Source: Ampullaceana balthica
Taxonomy: Eukaryota; Mollusca; Gastropoda; Lymnaeidae
DNA length: 64,000 bases
Assembly: GCA_944989445.1 (NCBI GenBank)
Contig: CALYLW010000492.1
Location: 89,501 to 153,500 of the forward strand
Reading direction: 5' to 3'
The translations under genes were made by a program, and so were the position numbers. The first letter of the stretch is position 1; the number at the start of each line of letters is the position of its first letter. The notes under the pieces were generated by a model. That model was not told where the DNA came from and ran no database searches. It saw only the letters and a list, made by a program, of their open reading frames with translations. Of the stretch, positions 53,811 to 64,000 are shown piece after piece.

Positions 53811-54703
53811 ATCAGGACATAGTCTAATTTAAATATATATCCAATTACATAGAAACGATGTGGTAAGTTTAAAGTCAGTACCAAAGACACACCAAAAACT
53901 GTTTTATTTACTGTCCTAGGAAAATATAATTTGACATAAGAATCTGGCACATTTGGGTTGGAGAGTGAAAAGGCAGGAGTTACTTTCAATTTTTTTTAAA
54001 AATTATTCAAATGTCCTAAAATCTAAATTTAGTCAAGTGCTCTCTTATTTCGTTTTGGGTTGCATTAAAGTAGCATGTTCTCCCCTTAACTAAGAAAATT
54101 GTATAATATCATATGCCTAATGAAAGATTACTGATATAGCTAGAAGGGAATTTATGGGTAAATTTGAAAGTGAATTTAAATTGGTCGAATCACTTGACAC
54201 TTGTTCAAAGTCAACGTTCTTTAAACTGAATATTATTCTCGTGTTAGTTAGCGTGTTAAGACATATTTAGGCTTCATTAATACTAATATAAAAAGCTTCA
54301 CTAAAACTCTGGCCAACTAAGACAGTCATGTTTGTTTGAATAGAACTTTCCCGACATAAATTATGCAAACTAAGATATCTCATTTCATTGTATAGATGAT
54401 TAATAATTTTAGTTCATTCTATGTTCACATCAGTTCCTTTCATTTCAATAATTATACAGCCGTACATTGCCTTACGTACTTAATTTTGTTTCCTGAAGTC
54501 AGTTCTTAACCTGAAAAGGACTTAACCCAAAGCATAGTATTCCTTGTGACAGTAAGCAATCACTTAATTTCAAAAGTTTTTATGGATTTATTTGTTGAAA
54601 TATTAAGAGCATCAAGAAAAGAAAATATCCAGAACAGTTTATTCTTTTACTTCCACAACAGATATCTTTACAGAGTTCAGATATATACAGTTCATGTGAC
54701 ATG

Positions 54704-54887
54704 CAATGTTCCCTTTAAGGTGCGCGCCTGCGAGGCCACGCAGATATCTGACAGACGCCGCGCAGCAGTTTAGAATACCGCGCAGCACATTTTGTAAAAT
54801 ATTGCACAAAAAATAGATGCTGTGCAATTCTGCACACGAGTTTTTTTTACTTTGCACACGGACCAACGAACCTTAGAGGGAACATTG
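54704..54887. mobile_element. CAATGTTCCC-family MITE, copy 3, 8-bp duplication GTGACATG
   Basis: 184 bp, CAATGTTCCCTTTAAGG to CCTTAGAGGGAACATTG. Flanked by GTGACATG at 54696-54703 and 54888-54895. The 8-bp target duplication places it with hAT-type elements. Confidence 0.93.
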
Positions 54888-55433
54888 GTGACATGTACTT
54901 TATATGGTACTTGTCAGTGATAACACTAAGTTTGGGCAAATTTATCCATTTATTATGATGTAATAATAAATTTATGCTATGAATCTTCACCTAATATAAT
55001 TATATCTTTATTACTTTATTTAATTGCCATCACGTATTCATTATTCTGTGATGTTTGTAATAATGAATTATTAGCATTAGACTTAATCCTAATTACCAAC
55101 TTGATTAGTTTTATAACTCGTAACATTTACGTATCCCAAATGACTTCACATGAGTTCTGTAATAAACAAACATGTCCGGGTGGATAAAAACAATTTTAAT
55201 TGATATAGATACACTAGTATTATTTGATATTTATTCATAGATACATTAGTATAATTTGATATTTTCATTTTAGTAATATAGGGAAAATTTTGAAAAATTT
55301 TTTAACACTCAAGTTCATAACCCAAAAAAAGTTTAAAAATCGAAGCAAACCTCCAAGTTCGTTAGCCTCTAAGTTCATAACCCAAAGCTTTCATAAGGCG
55401 AGGTACGACAGTATATATTAACATAGTTTATAT

Positions 55434-56006
55434 ACCGTATATACTCGTTCTATAGCCCGTTCGTTCATAAGCAGACCCCCCCACTTTTGGAAGGGAAAAG
55501 TATTAAAAGTGTATAACCCGATCGCAAGCCGACCCCCCAAAAATAATAGGACAGCTTTAAAAATGGTACATATTTTTTTTAAACTACAAGCTAAATCGGT
55601 CATTATGATTGTTTACTTTGTACTGCCTATCTTTGTCTTTCTGCTTTTTGTTAAGCAAGAGTTACCGGTATTTAAAAAAAAATTATTTGGTAAACAGTGA
55701 CGAATGCGCGTACATTAAAATCCGTGGTTGAAGACAAAATTTTTAAAACAATTTATTAAAACGTTCACAAAAATAAATAAAATGATTAGATAAGGTAAGT
55801 GCTGATTTTTAATAATATATTATAGCTTCTGATAGAGCAGTCGAATCTTGTAGAATGTAGAAAAGGACAATGATAATCTACAATAACAACACCGATATTC
55901 AATATCCATGCAGAAATCACCTATGACCCGCTCATAAGCCGACCCCCCCACTTTTTCCCATAGATTTTGTCCAAAAAAGGTCGGCTTGCGAATGAGTATA
56001 TACGGT
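55434..56006. mobile_element. Inverted-repeat element with ACCGTATATACTC ends
   Basis: Left ACCGTATATACTCGTTC, right GAATGAGTATATACGGT. Both arms contain AAGCCGACCCCCC-type words. TA-rich flanks. No transposase. Confidence 0.8.
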
Positions 56007-56334
56007 AGTTTTATTTTTTAAAATTTATTCCAATTTATTTTATATACATTTTAGATAAAGTAGGCTAAATACCAAGGGTTTTGTAAAATAGTAAAAATGG
56101 CTCCTTTTTTGGCACAGCAAAGATTAAGATAGTCCAAAAATAAAAAAGTCTTTTTCTGCAGGGCAGAGGGTTAGTTTAGCCTAAGCCTTAACTAAAATTA
56201 AATTAAAACAAATAAATAAATAATATCACCATCATTGAATATTAGTCAGAGTAATTTACACATTACTTACTCATTACTCAGTCAAAGTAATTTGATTTCA
56301 TTTGGTGAACGAGCTTAGTCAGTCAAGCCTATAA

Positions 56335-57306
56335 CAGTGGTACCTTGAGATACGCATGCTTTAAGTTACGAAAAATCCAAGATACAAAAGCCCACTCAAA
56401 AAATATTTTGCTCTAAAATAAGATGTCAATTCCAAGATACGAAAAACATGTATCACAAATTTAGAGATTTTATTGAAAATAAACACCCGAAAAAGGTTTT
56501 AAACGGGTCGTTTTCTTGCGCAGTTCAATGACATTTTCCTTACTAATTTCAGAAACATTGTAAAAAGCATGCAAAAAAAAAGCTTTCTTGTATCAATATT
56601 TTGCTGAGAGACCATTAGTAAGCGAACATTCGTAAGATAACACTTAAACTTATGTATTTTATTTCTTTTTGAATTTTTATTACTATTTTTTTTTACATTT
56701 TGTTTTGCGTTTTTCTAATTTTCTGTTTCACCTGTCATTTTCTTCGCCTCACTTCCACAAACAACAACAAAAATTACATAACTTTAAGTGTTATGTTACG
56801 CATGTTAAGTGTAGAGTTGTATTTAATGTAAGTGTTTATTTAGCATTAATTCATGTTAAAGTTAAGTGTTTTGTAAGTAGTGCTGTAGATTTTTCTGCCA
56901 TCCGTTCTCTTCCCCTACCACCCCCTCCAACACTTTGCCACATCACCTCACTCGGAAGGTAAAGGTTCACATTTGTGTACATAATATTTTTCCATCTATT
57001 TTAACCTGTTTTCATTGTTTTATTATTATTAATTAGATTTATAATGAGTACTTTAATGGATTGTAGAATCCTAATCGCCTAATCGTTAAAAAATAATTTA
57101 ATCGTTAAAATTTTTAAAGATTAATCGAGAAATTAATCGTTAATTTCCGCAGCCCTACTTTTTAGTGTTGTTCCTGTGTGGCTTAGAACAGATTGGGCTG
57201 ATTAGGCATTTTACATGTAAAACTTAGTTCAGCATACGAAAAATGCAAGATACGAAAGCCATCCCGTGATGGATTAATTCCTTATCTCAAAGTCAAAGTA
57301 CCACTG
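56335..57306. mobile_element. pogo/Tigger-like element with CAGTGGTACCTTG ends
   Basis: Left CAGTGGTACCTTGAGATACG, right CAAAGTACCACTG, with TA at the right junction. About 970 bp. A fragment of the TAGGGCTGCGG element (57070-57157, ending GTTAATTTCCGCAGCCCTA) is embedded near its right end. Confidence 0.75.
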
Positions 57307-57611
57307 TACTATTATTTTATAAATTATGAAATTGTGACTATAAACAATTAAGTTTAGTGACTTCTATTTATAATTTATAGGCTATTAAGTCTATAGTCTG
57401 ACTGTATTGATGACAGACATGATTTTAATTTTTTACAAGACACTTCCATTTAGACTTAGTACTTAGACTTAACTTAGCACATGACTGTCATGACTTAGTA
57501 GTAGTAGTAGTAATAACTAGTAAGTAGTAAGACGTAAGAAGCAGTATTAATTAGTATAATAGTAGTAGAAGACTTAGAATAATTAGAATTAAATTAGAAG
57601 TAGTGGCTCTT

Positions 57612-57897
57612 ATCATATCTTATCTATTCAGATGCTCCTTCTATGCAGAAGATAATTCATAATTGTGTCCACAGACCATGACAGATGATCTGTTGGCAAG
57701 TGATGCAGCGTTCACAGGCCATGGCTCTGTGGGCGTGGGTTCCACGCATTACTAGTACTAGTGTTAGGTACCCATTCGGAGCTGGGTGACTCAGGGACGC
57801 CCTAGGCCCCGGGAACAAATCCTTGCCTTCTCATGGATTCTAACCCGTGATCATCAGTACGCCAGTCGAGCGCGCTGCCGCTTGACCACCGCGTCCC
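57612..57897 (-). mobile_element. tRNA-derived SINE, copy 3
   Basis: Reverse-strand copy: the tail GATGCTCCTTCTATGCAGAAG lies at the left, the box A complement (near CTTGACCACC) at the right end. The box B region is mutated (TAACCCGTGATC). Surrounded by CTA/TAG trinucleotide runs at 57490-58070. Confidence 0.88.
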
Positions 57898-57899
57898 AT

Positions 57900-58590
57900 A
57901 CTCAATACTCTATTCTACTACTACTACTAACTAAATTCAACAACGACAACAACTACTACTTCTAAACTACTAATAAATACTAACCACTACTCTACTACTA
58001 AACTACTACTACTAACTGTATACTACTTACTATTACTACTACTACTACTACTAGTACTAGGCTCTACTCTACTCTACTCAAGACTCTGAGTCTATTTACT
58101 ACTTGAAGTCAGTTAAAACTTTAAGTTAAAGACTACTTCAAACTTCGACTTCAATGATTCATACTTAATTATAATAAAACACTTATTAAACAGTTATCAT
58201 AATATAATAAATAATAACCATGAACATTTTAAAAAAATAGGATATACCATTTTAATACGTATACATGCCTAGTACATAATTAGTAGCTGGTATATGAAAA
58301 TGAAGTAGTTTAGGTAGCGATTCATGTAAAGTAAATCGGACAAGCAAACCTTTCCTCTGTGGTGACTCTTTCCGAACTTCCTTTCGCTACATCGGGAATT
58401 CAAGAACTGATGATAATCTAATTTTAGAATATATAAAAAGATCGATGTTAAATTAGTCACGATTATGTTTATGACAAATTTTATTTTGGCATTGAATTTA
58501 AAGGCATTGTTGTCGACTTCAATAATAAAAATGCATTGTCCAGAAATTGAAATGCAACAGTTTATATTAACATTGAATAACATTAAACTT
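57900..58590. other. CTA-rich simple sequence and AT-rich spacer
   Basis: 57900-58070 is dominated by ACTACT trinucleotide repeats; the remainder has no recognisable gene or element. Confidence 0.5.
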
Positions 58591-58592
58591 AC

Positions 58593-58665
58593 TTTCGTTT
58601 TCGTCATTTTCGTTTAAATAAACGCGTTGGCGTTGTCCGTTGTCCGTTGTGTGCCTTTATATTTA
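58593..58665 (-). promoter_or_regulatory. Candidate HOIP 5' non-coding exon (speculative)
   Basis: On minus, GACGAAAACGAAA|GTAAGTTT (58593/58592) is a strong 5' splice site preceded by a small tandem GTCCGTTGTCCGTTG (plus) and CGCCAACGCG. HOIP exon 1 has an acceptor 5 nt before its ATG, so some upstream exon must exist; this is the best donor I noticed before the CD109-like gene. An ATG at 58607 would start a short upstream frame that does not join HOIP in phase. No TATA-like box is evident. Confidence 0.3.
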
Positions 58666-58924
58666 TAACTAGTAATAAACTAGTAACTAGTGATTAGTCA
58701 TAAAAATAAAAGTTAGAACCATTTTCATTGGTCTACTACTTACTCCGTCGTCATTCTACACTAAATACTGGATCATTATAATTATTAGTTACCAGCTAAT
58801 ATACCCGGCGTTTTCAGAGCCTACATTTCGGACACCCTTTTAATTCCCACCCGGCCACTCAGAACGATCCCGTTTTCTACTCTAATTGCAACTCATTCAT
58901 GGTCGAATCCCCCTCCCCACCTCT

Positions 58925-59060
58925 TTTTTTTTGCTTTCATCATTGCAGGCGCTCCTTCTATTGCAGAAAATTCTTGTGACCTACGTTCAAATAAGAACGC
59001 ACAGATCATGCCGATCTGGTGGCTAGTGACACAGCGTTCACAGGCAGCGGCGTATGTACC
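58925..59060 (-). mobile_element. SINE tail fragment
   Basis: Minus-strand remnants of the SINE 3' half: GGCGCTCCTTCTATTGCAG, then ACACAGCGTTCACAGG. No promoter boxes survive. Confidence 0.6.
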
Positions 59061-59266
59061 GCCCGGGGCAGAACCCAGGTTTGCACCCAACGCCATGTCA
59101 TGCCTTACAGTACAGCCAAGTATTTATCTTGAGGGTAATTAAATTAAACTTTAGAGACACTTGTCTCGCAGCTGGCATATTTATCACAGTTGTTGTAAGG
59201 AATTAATCAGAGGAATTCATATCTAATATAGACTATTATAGAGTTTGAGGTTTTAGCAGTTGAAAC

Positions 59267-60065
59267 TAGGGCTGATAACGATTAATCTAAGTTTAATCGT
59301 TAACTTTTGAAATATTAATGATTAATTAATCGTTAATTTCGATTTAAGCCAAAAATTGAAATTTATGGTATCATAAATAACATTGATTAAAATACTTTGT
59401 AAATCCAAATAACACTGGAATGTCTTCTTTATATGACATCTTTTAACCAACAACGCAAACAGACAAGTGTATTGACATTATTTAGTTCAAGTAACAATGT
59501 AACCAGCCGAGCTGAACAATCGTTCACATAGCTTTAGATTGTCTCAGCTGAAGTTTCCGATACTGTAGTGGATGTTTGGTATGCAGGAGTTATGTAAGCA
59601 AAGTGTTAGAACCATGGTAGCAATGTTCCCTTTAAGTAGCGCTGCTGCAGAGGTATTTGACAGATGCCACGCAGGAGTTTAGAATGACCATGCAGCACAA
59701 TTTTGTAAAATATTGCACAAAAAATGGACATTGTGCAACTTTGCACACAAGTTTTTTTTAAAACTTTACACACAGACCAATGGAGCTTAGACTTAGAGGA
59801 AACATTGCATGGTAGGCAAACGATTTCTCTCAATGGACACTGACCTTTATCAACATTTTGAACATTCACATCAGTCAATAGTTTAAACCAAAATGTTCGT
59901 GTAATTGTCCGGAAATTAGTTTATATTTATCAACCAAAATATTTTACTTTTTGACTTCCAGTACATTTTTAAGTCTTGGGTCGATTAATTGTTTAAAAAA
60001 TTTTTTAATCATTAAAATTTTCAACGATTAATCGAGAAATTAATCGTTAATTTCCGCAGCCCTAG
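59267..60065. mobile_element. hAT-like element (TAGGGCTG ends) with 8-bp duplication GTTGAAAC, carrying a nested MITE
   Basis: 799 bp, TAGGGCTGATAACGATTAAT to TTTCCGCAGCCCTA. Direct repeats GTTGAAAC at 59259-59266 and 60066-60073. Same composite as 10063-10657. No transposase frame. Confidence 0.93.
59621..59807. mobile_element. Nested CAATGTTCCC-family MITE, copy 4, duplication CATGGTAG
   Basis: CAATGTTCCCTTTAAGTAGC to GAGGAAACATTG, flanked by CATGGTAG at 59613-59620 and 59808-59815. It inserted into the larger hAT-like element before the latter moved here. Confidence 0.92.
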
Positions 60066-60073
60066 TTGAAACA

Positions 60074-62317
60074 TTTACATATTTTAGGATAGTTCCTTTA
60101 TTTCTTTTATCAAGTTCTTATATGACTTTTATTTTATTTTGATAAAAAGCTTCACTTTCTTGTACACTTTTTCTTTCAAGCTATTTAATGACGAGAAATT
60201 TGCCGCTCTTACAAAGTGCCGCCCGGGGCATTTGTCCCCCTTTCCCCCCTCTCCCTACGCCACTGTTCACAGGCTATGGCTAGACTAGAGGGTATCATGT
60301 GGCACAATGCCCAGTCGCCTGTTTCTCAAACTAGTCTAGTATTCGGGCATGGAATGGGTTGCCAGAGCAAGCCAATAAAGTATTCATACTTTCAGTAAAA
60401 TTAGGAATATCACAAGAATAACCACAAATCTAAGAAAGAAACAACTGTTTTTCTTCATTTTATTAGTTATTCATATAAATCAAGGACTTTTAGAATGTAT
60501 AGAGAAATGTAAATGGCAAAATAATATAGGTACTTATGATGGCTACGAACAAAATACATTTCTGTTTCAAAAAATCCATGAGAAAGTGCTGCACAAAATT
60601 TTTAAAAATATTGGTCAAGAAATCTCTTATATTTTCTACATGAGTAGTTTTGCATTGGTATCCAAAAACTTTTAAAAAATGTGATCCCAGATGTACTTTA
60701 ACTTTTTATTCTAATTTTCAGTTTCAATTTTAAAAGCCGACTTGTGTAAACTGGCAACAAATCTCTCATGAAACATCACATTGCTATATGAAATCATTTT
60801 AAATACAATAGAAAAAAACTGGAGCAGCATTTATTCTAGTATGTACACGTCAAGATTTAAAAACACAATATCTTTTTTTTTAAGGCAGCTTTAAAATTAC
60901 AGAAAAGTGAAAACTAAAACTTGAAAAAAAATAAAAAAATCTGTACATCATCTTTTAAGCTACCGTATTTACAGTACTTCAACTGTCTGTTGCATAGCTG
61001 CCTGAATTCAAGAGGAGCTTACAAGGACAGTTGTTCAAAATACATGTTTTATCCCCCTTTGATCCTCAAGGTCATTTCATTCCAGCTCATTTATTTCACT
61101 GGCTGCGCTCACACACAGAAATGGATTTGTACAAGCCTCTAAAATAGAATAAAAATTGTGAAATATCTTCCTACAACTTCATGAGTGCATCAATAATACA
61201 CAGGCATAACATCAGATCTGATCTTTTGGATATGTTCATATTTATATACAAAGAATGACAGTTAATTGGACATAAGTAAACTTTTTATTAAGGCTTGCAG
61301 GTACACTCAATTATTAGCTTGCACACATTTTCCATAGAAAATTATTTTATCAAAAGAATTATACTTACTGTAAACATTATAAAATTATTTTTTTACAGTT
61401 CCTATATACATGTACACACATTTATGAAGAAATTATTATGGAATGTATTTAGAAAGTATACAAAATTCTTCACTTTTAAAATCATATGGTCCGGGTATTT
61501 TGAGCACCAAGCCTGTTTCCTAAAGCACCCAAAAGAGGAAAAAATGTGTTTGTGCGCTCGAAATTTAATCATTACAACCCATGGCCTTGAACTGCATTTT
61601 AGTCTTGATAACTTAGAAGTGGAGAAGTTACCTTGGCATACATACCATTTTCTGAAATTGCGACTAAACCAATTCAAAGCATGAACAAGATTTCTATTCA
61701 GTGAAACATTGATTAAATCAGTGTATTTATGTATGTTATATATATATATATATATATAAAAGTAACAATTCACTTTTTGTTGATTGTTTGCCAGATCAAA
61801 AATAAAATTTCATTAGAGCACAAGTATCGCAATCAGGACTTTTGCTTAGGGTATTTTAGTTATTTAGTAACACATTTTTTCTCTCCTGTTTATGCATTAG
61901 GTCATTAAATCGATGACAGATTGTTGCTTTTTGGAAGTTAATACATTATCAGAGCAATAACATTTTCCAATTTTCCATTTGGTGTGTTTTCAAATTGTCA
62001 ACTTGTTGAGGAATGTAAATCAACACACTTCAATTAAAGATCATAATTGTTCAAATTTCACTTGTGAGATTCCAAATAATTTTATTAAATAAAATTGTCA
62101 ATAATGAAATTTTTTTTTACAAAAACGAACTATTGCTATTTTTTTTAATGGATGATGAAACATATAACTCTCCAGTGCATTTGTGAAAAAAACATTATTT
62201 ATGAAAAAAAACAAAAACATTGGAATGAGATAGTTTTGCATAAACAATACAATCAAATCTTTTCTTTTTTTTTCAGTCACGCAAACTATCACAACAAAAA
62301 TCAAATGAACCAATAAA
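60074..62317. other. AT-rich region, probable 3' UTR and flank of the CD109-like gene
   Basis: Follows the CD109-like stop codon on the minus strand. Contains low-complexity A/T tracts and a short TA run at 61740. Frames of 60-129 codons on either strand lack recognisable motifs. No element or RNA gene identified. Confidence 0.4.
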
Positions 62318-63972
62318 CTATCTGTTCCTGAGTAATAACCTCTGTACCACGAAAACGGAAGCCAGCAGTAAGAAAACACTGACACCAGCACTGGCAATTG
62401 TTGCTGTGTTGAAATAAGGACAATAGGGGCACTGATAGGATCCGCACACAAAACATATGTTGAGCAGGAACAAGTTTCTAGTTGTGTACATGGTTGTGTT
62501 GTGCATTCCTGATAACAGATGAGAAATTGTGGAGATTATAAATTAGTTGATTCAAACCAAAAAAAATTTGATGAGTAACAAATCACTTTTCTTTTAATGC
62601 ACAAGGAATTTTAGCAAGTTAAGTAAATATTAATGTCAAATAACTAAGATGATAATAAATTACTTTTTTGTGCCATTTTAGATTCAGCTTTTGTCAGAGA
62701 ATGGAAGAGAAAGAATAACATTTTCCAACCAGATTTAAATTCAATTTGTCACTTTTACTCTTGGGGGCTGTCCATAAAGTACGTCACACTTCGGGGAGGG
62801 GGAAGAAAGTGTGACAGTTTGTGACAGGGGGAGGTCAGGCCATGAGTGACGTCACTTGTATTTTGGATAAAATTTTAATTATTTGTTAATTTAAAAAAAT
62901 TTGTTTCGAAAGTATGACGTACTTAAGGAGGGGGGGCGTCTGGGATTTGTGACAGTTTGAGATGGGGTAAATGGTCAAAAATAATGTGACATACTTAATG
63001 GACAGCCCCTTAGATGGCTGCCATGTGAATAACTTAAGAACTTTGTATTTTGGGGGTAGACTTGCGTTCACAGTGAATCATAGTGGCAGTGTTTTTATCA
63101 TTAAATAAATTTACCTGGTTCATAATAGTCATACACCCTCATTCGATGTTGGATAGTAGCATTGGCTACAGGGAACCATCGGTCAGCTCGGAAATAAACA
63201 CATGTTTTGCTGGCATCGAGCTGCAAAAGAAAGCGGCAAACGCATATTTCCTTTGTGTCATTAAAAAAAATAATTCTCCTATTAAATAACAGTCATTTCT
63301 TCTATACCCCCTCAGGCACTACCTTTCTTTGTTATGGCTTCTCTATGTAAAGCAAGTGCTCAATCAAAGTACAGAGAATGCATTTTTTCACCATTTCCAC
63401 AAAACTTACGTAATCAAAGTAAAAAACGACTTTTCTGTCGTAATGCTCAGCCCTCTTCAAGTTAGGAACAACACCAGAACGAACATAGTCTCGCAGCGTA
63501 TCGTTCATAACCACATAGCCAGTGGGGATATCCACTTCCAGAACAGCCAAACCTGAGGTCTTACTTTTTTCTTCATAAAGCCAGCTGTAGATCATAAATC
63601 GGAAATTTGAATTCTCACATGACTTAATTTCTTAATGATATTCTTAACTATTAGTCAATTTGATACTAATAATGTATATATAAAACATCAAGTCATTTTA
63701 TGATATAAATAAAAATAGAAACTGTCAATTTTTTAATGCCTATAAATATAATAATTTATAATGGATACAATTTTAGTTAAATTATGAATTCAGACTTTTA
63801 ACACCCACCTGACACAATTAGTCATTTCCATAATGGAGTCATTTCTGCCGCTGAACTTGAGTTCGTCAACAATAAGGTCAAAGAATTTGATTGTATCTGC
63901 ACCATAGGCATTTCCTTCCCGCATTGGTTGTTTCTGAAGCCACATGTATTCTACATTTACCGTGGTGGTTAG
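62318..63972 (-). CDS. CD109: CD109/thioester-containing protein-like, C-terminal four exons
   Basis: Exons (minus) 63809-63972, 63410-63584, 63115-63220, 62318-62508; phases agree and give about 211 residues ending at TAG. They encode the receptor-binding (MG8) domain of the alpha-2-macroglobulin superfamily: LTTTVNVEYM, GLAVLEVDIPTGYVV, KRAEHYDRKVVFYFDY, then the terminal MRVYDYYEP signature. A CD109-type Cys cluster (CFVCGSYQCPYC) follows, and a hydrophobic end (ATIASAGVSVFLLLASVFVV), a transmembrane segment or GPI signal. Such proteins trap proteases or opsonise via an internal thioester; that domain lies right of the window, so complement-like and CD109-like membership cannot be separated here. 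Confidence 0.88.
62764..63009. mobile_element. MITE, GGGGCCGTCC family, copy 4, in the CD109-like gene
   Basis: GGGGCTGTCCATAAAGTACG to TTAATGGACAGCCCC. It lies in the intron between the last two CD109-like exons. TTA is on the right flank only, so the duplication has decayed. Confidence 0.8.
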
Positions 63973-64000
63973 CTGAATTAGAGAAAAAAAATGATAATAT

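Noticed and set aside
62098..62451. Minus frame with Cys-rich start (CTTQPC...) at the end of the CD109-like gene
   Set aside because: Out of phase with the preceding exon; the in-phase frame has the CD109-type Cys cluster and a membrane segment.

Overview
This is a stretch of invertebrate nuclear genome. It is AT-rich and intron-rich, full of mini-satellites and DNA-transposon relics. The protein and repeat content best fits a lophotrochozoan, probably a gastropod mollusc; that placement is inference from the gene complement and SINE/LINE style, not from a species marker. No prokaryotic genes, CRISPR arrays or rRNA were found.

Layout. (1) 424-2071 (+): last three exons of a PM20D2-like M20-family dipeptidase gene whose start lies left of the window. 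(2) 2.1-12.8 kb: gene-poor, with a 30/31-bp satellite that has 13-unit higher-order structure, a decayed jockey/CR1-like LINE (minus), several families of small terminal-inverted-repeat elements and a perfect 14 x 23-bp array. (3) 12.8-16.2 kb (+): an RBR-type (RING1-IBR-RING2) E3 ubiquitin ligase in essentially one exon. It carries a His-rich 8-residue coding repeat, and an upstream 219-codon frame is separated from it by a +1 frame change. (4) 16.2-25.4 kb: mini-satellites, a tRNA-derived SINE, small elements and a striking array of near-perfect 99-bp palindromes. (5) 25.4-53.6 kb (-): an almost complete RNF31/HOIP (linear-ubiquitin ligase) gene. I could resolve 27 coding exons of about 1,825 codons: PUB, B-box-like finger, a large Pro/Gln-rich exon, one NZF, UBA-region helices, RBR with the catalytic GGC, and LDD with stop. 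A possible 5' non-coding exon lies near 58.6 kb. (6) 53.6-62.3 kb: hAT-type MITEs with intact 8-bp target duplications, other inverted-repeat elements and a SINE. (7) 62318-63972 (-): the last four exons of a CD109/thioester-protein gene (alpha-2-macroglobulin superfamily), ending in a membrane-anchor segment; it continues beyond the right edge.

How the genes relate. The two RBR ligase genes face each other tail to tail about 9 kb apart. HOIP and the CD109-like protein are on the same strand. In other animals HOIP serves NF-kB/immune signalling and thioester proteins serve humoral immunity, but nothing in the sequence shows co-regulation.

The most unusual signal is in the HOIP gene. At least five of its intronic mini-satellites begin exactly at an exon-intron junction, and their units carry copies of that exon's real 5' or 3' splice site. 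Two further arrays add strings of GTAAGT donors or a roughly 385-nt AG-free tract next to a junction. This looks like repeated seeding of tandem arrays at splice sites within one gene. Some arrays were later split by a hAT element (8-bp duplication intact) and by a SINE.
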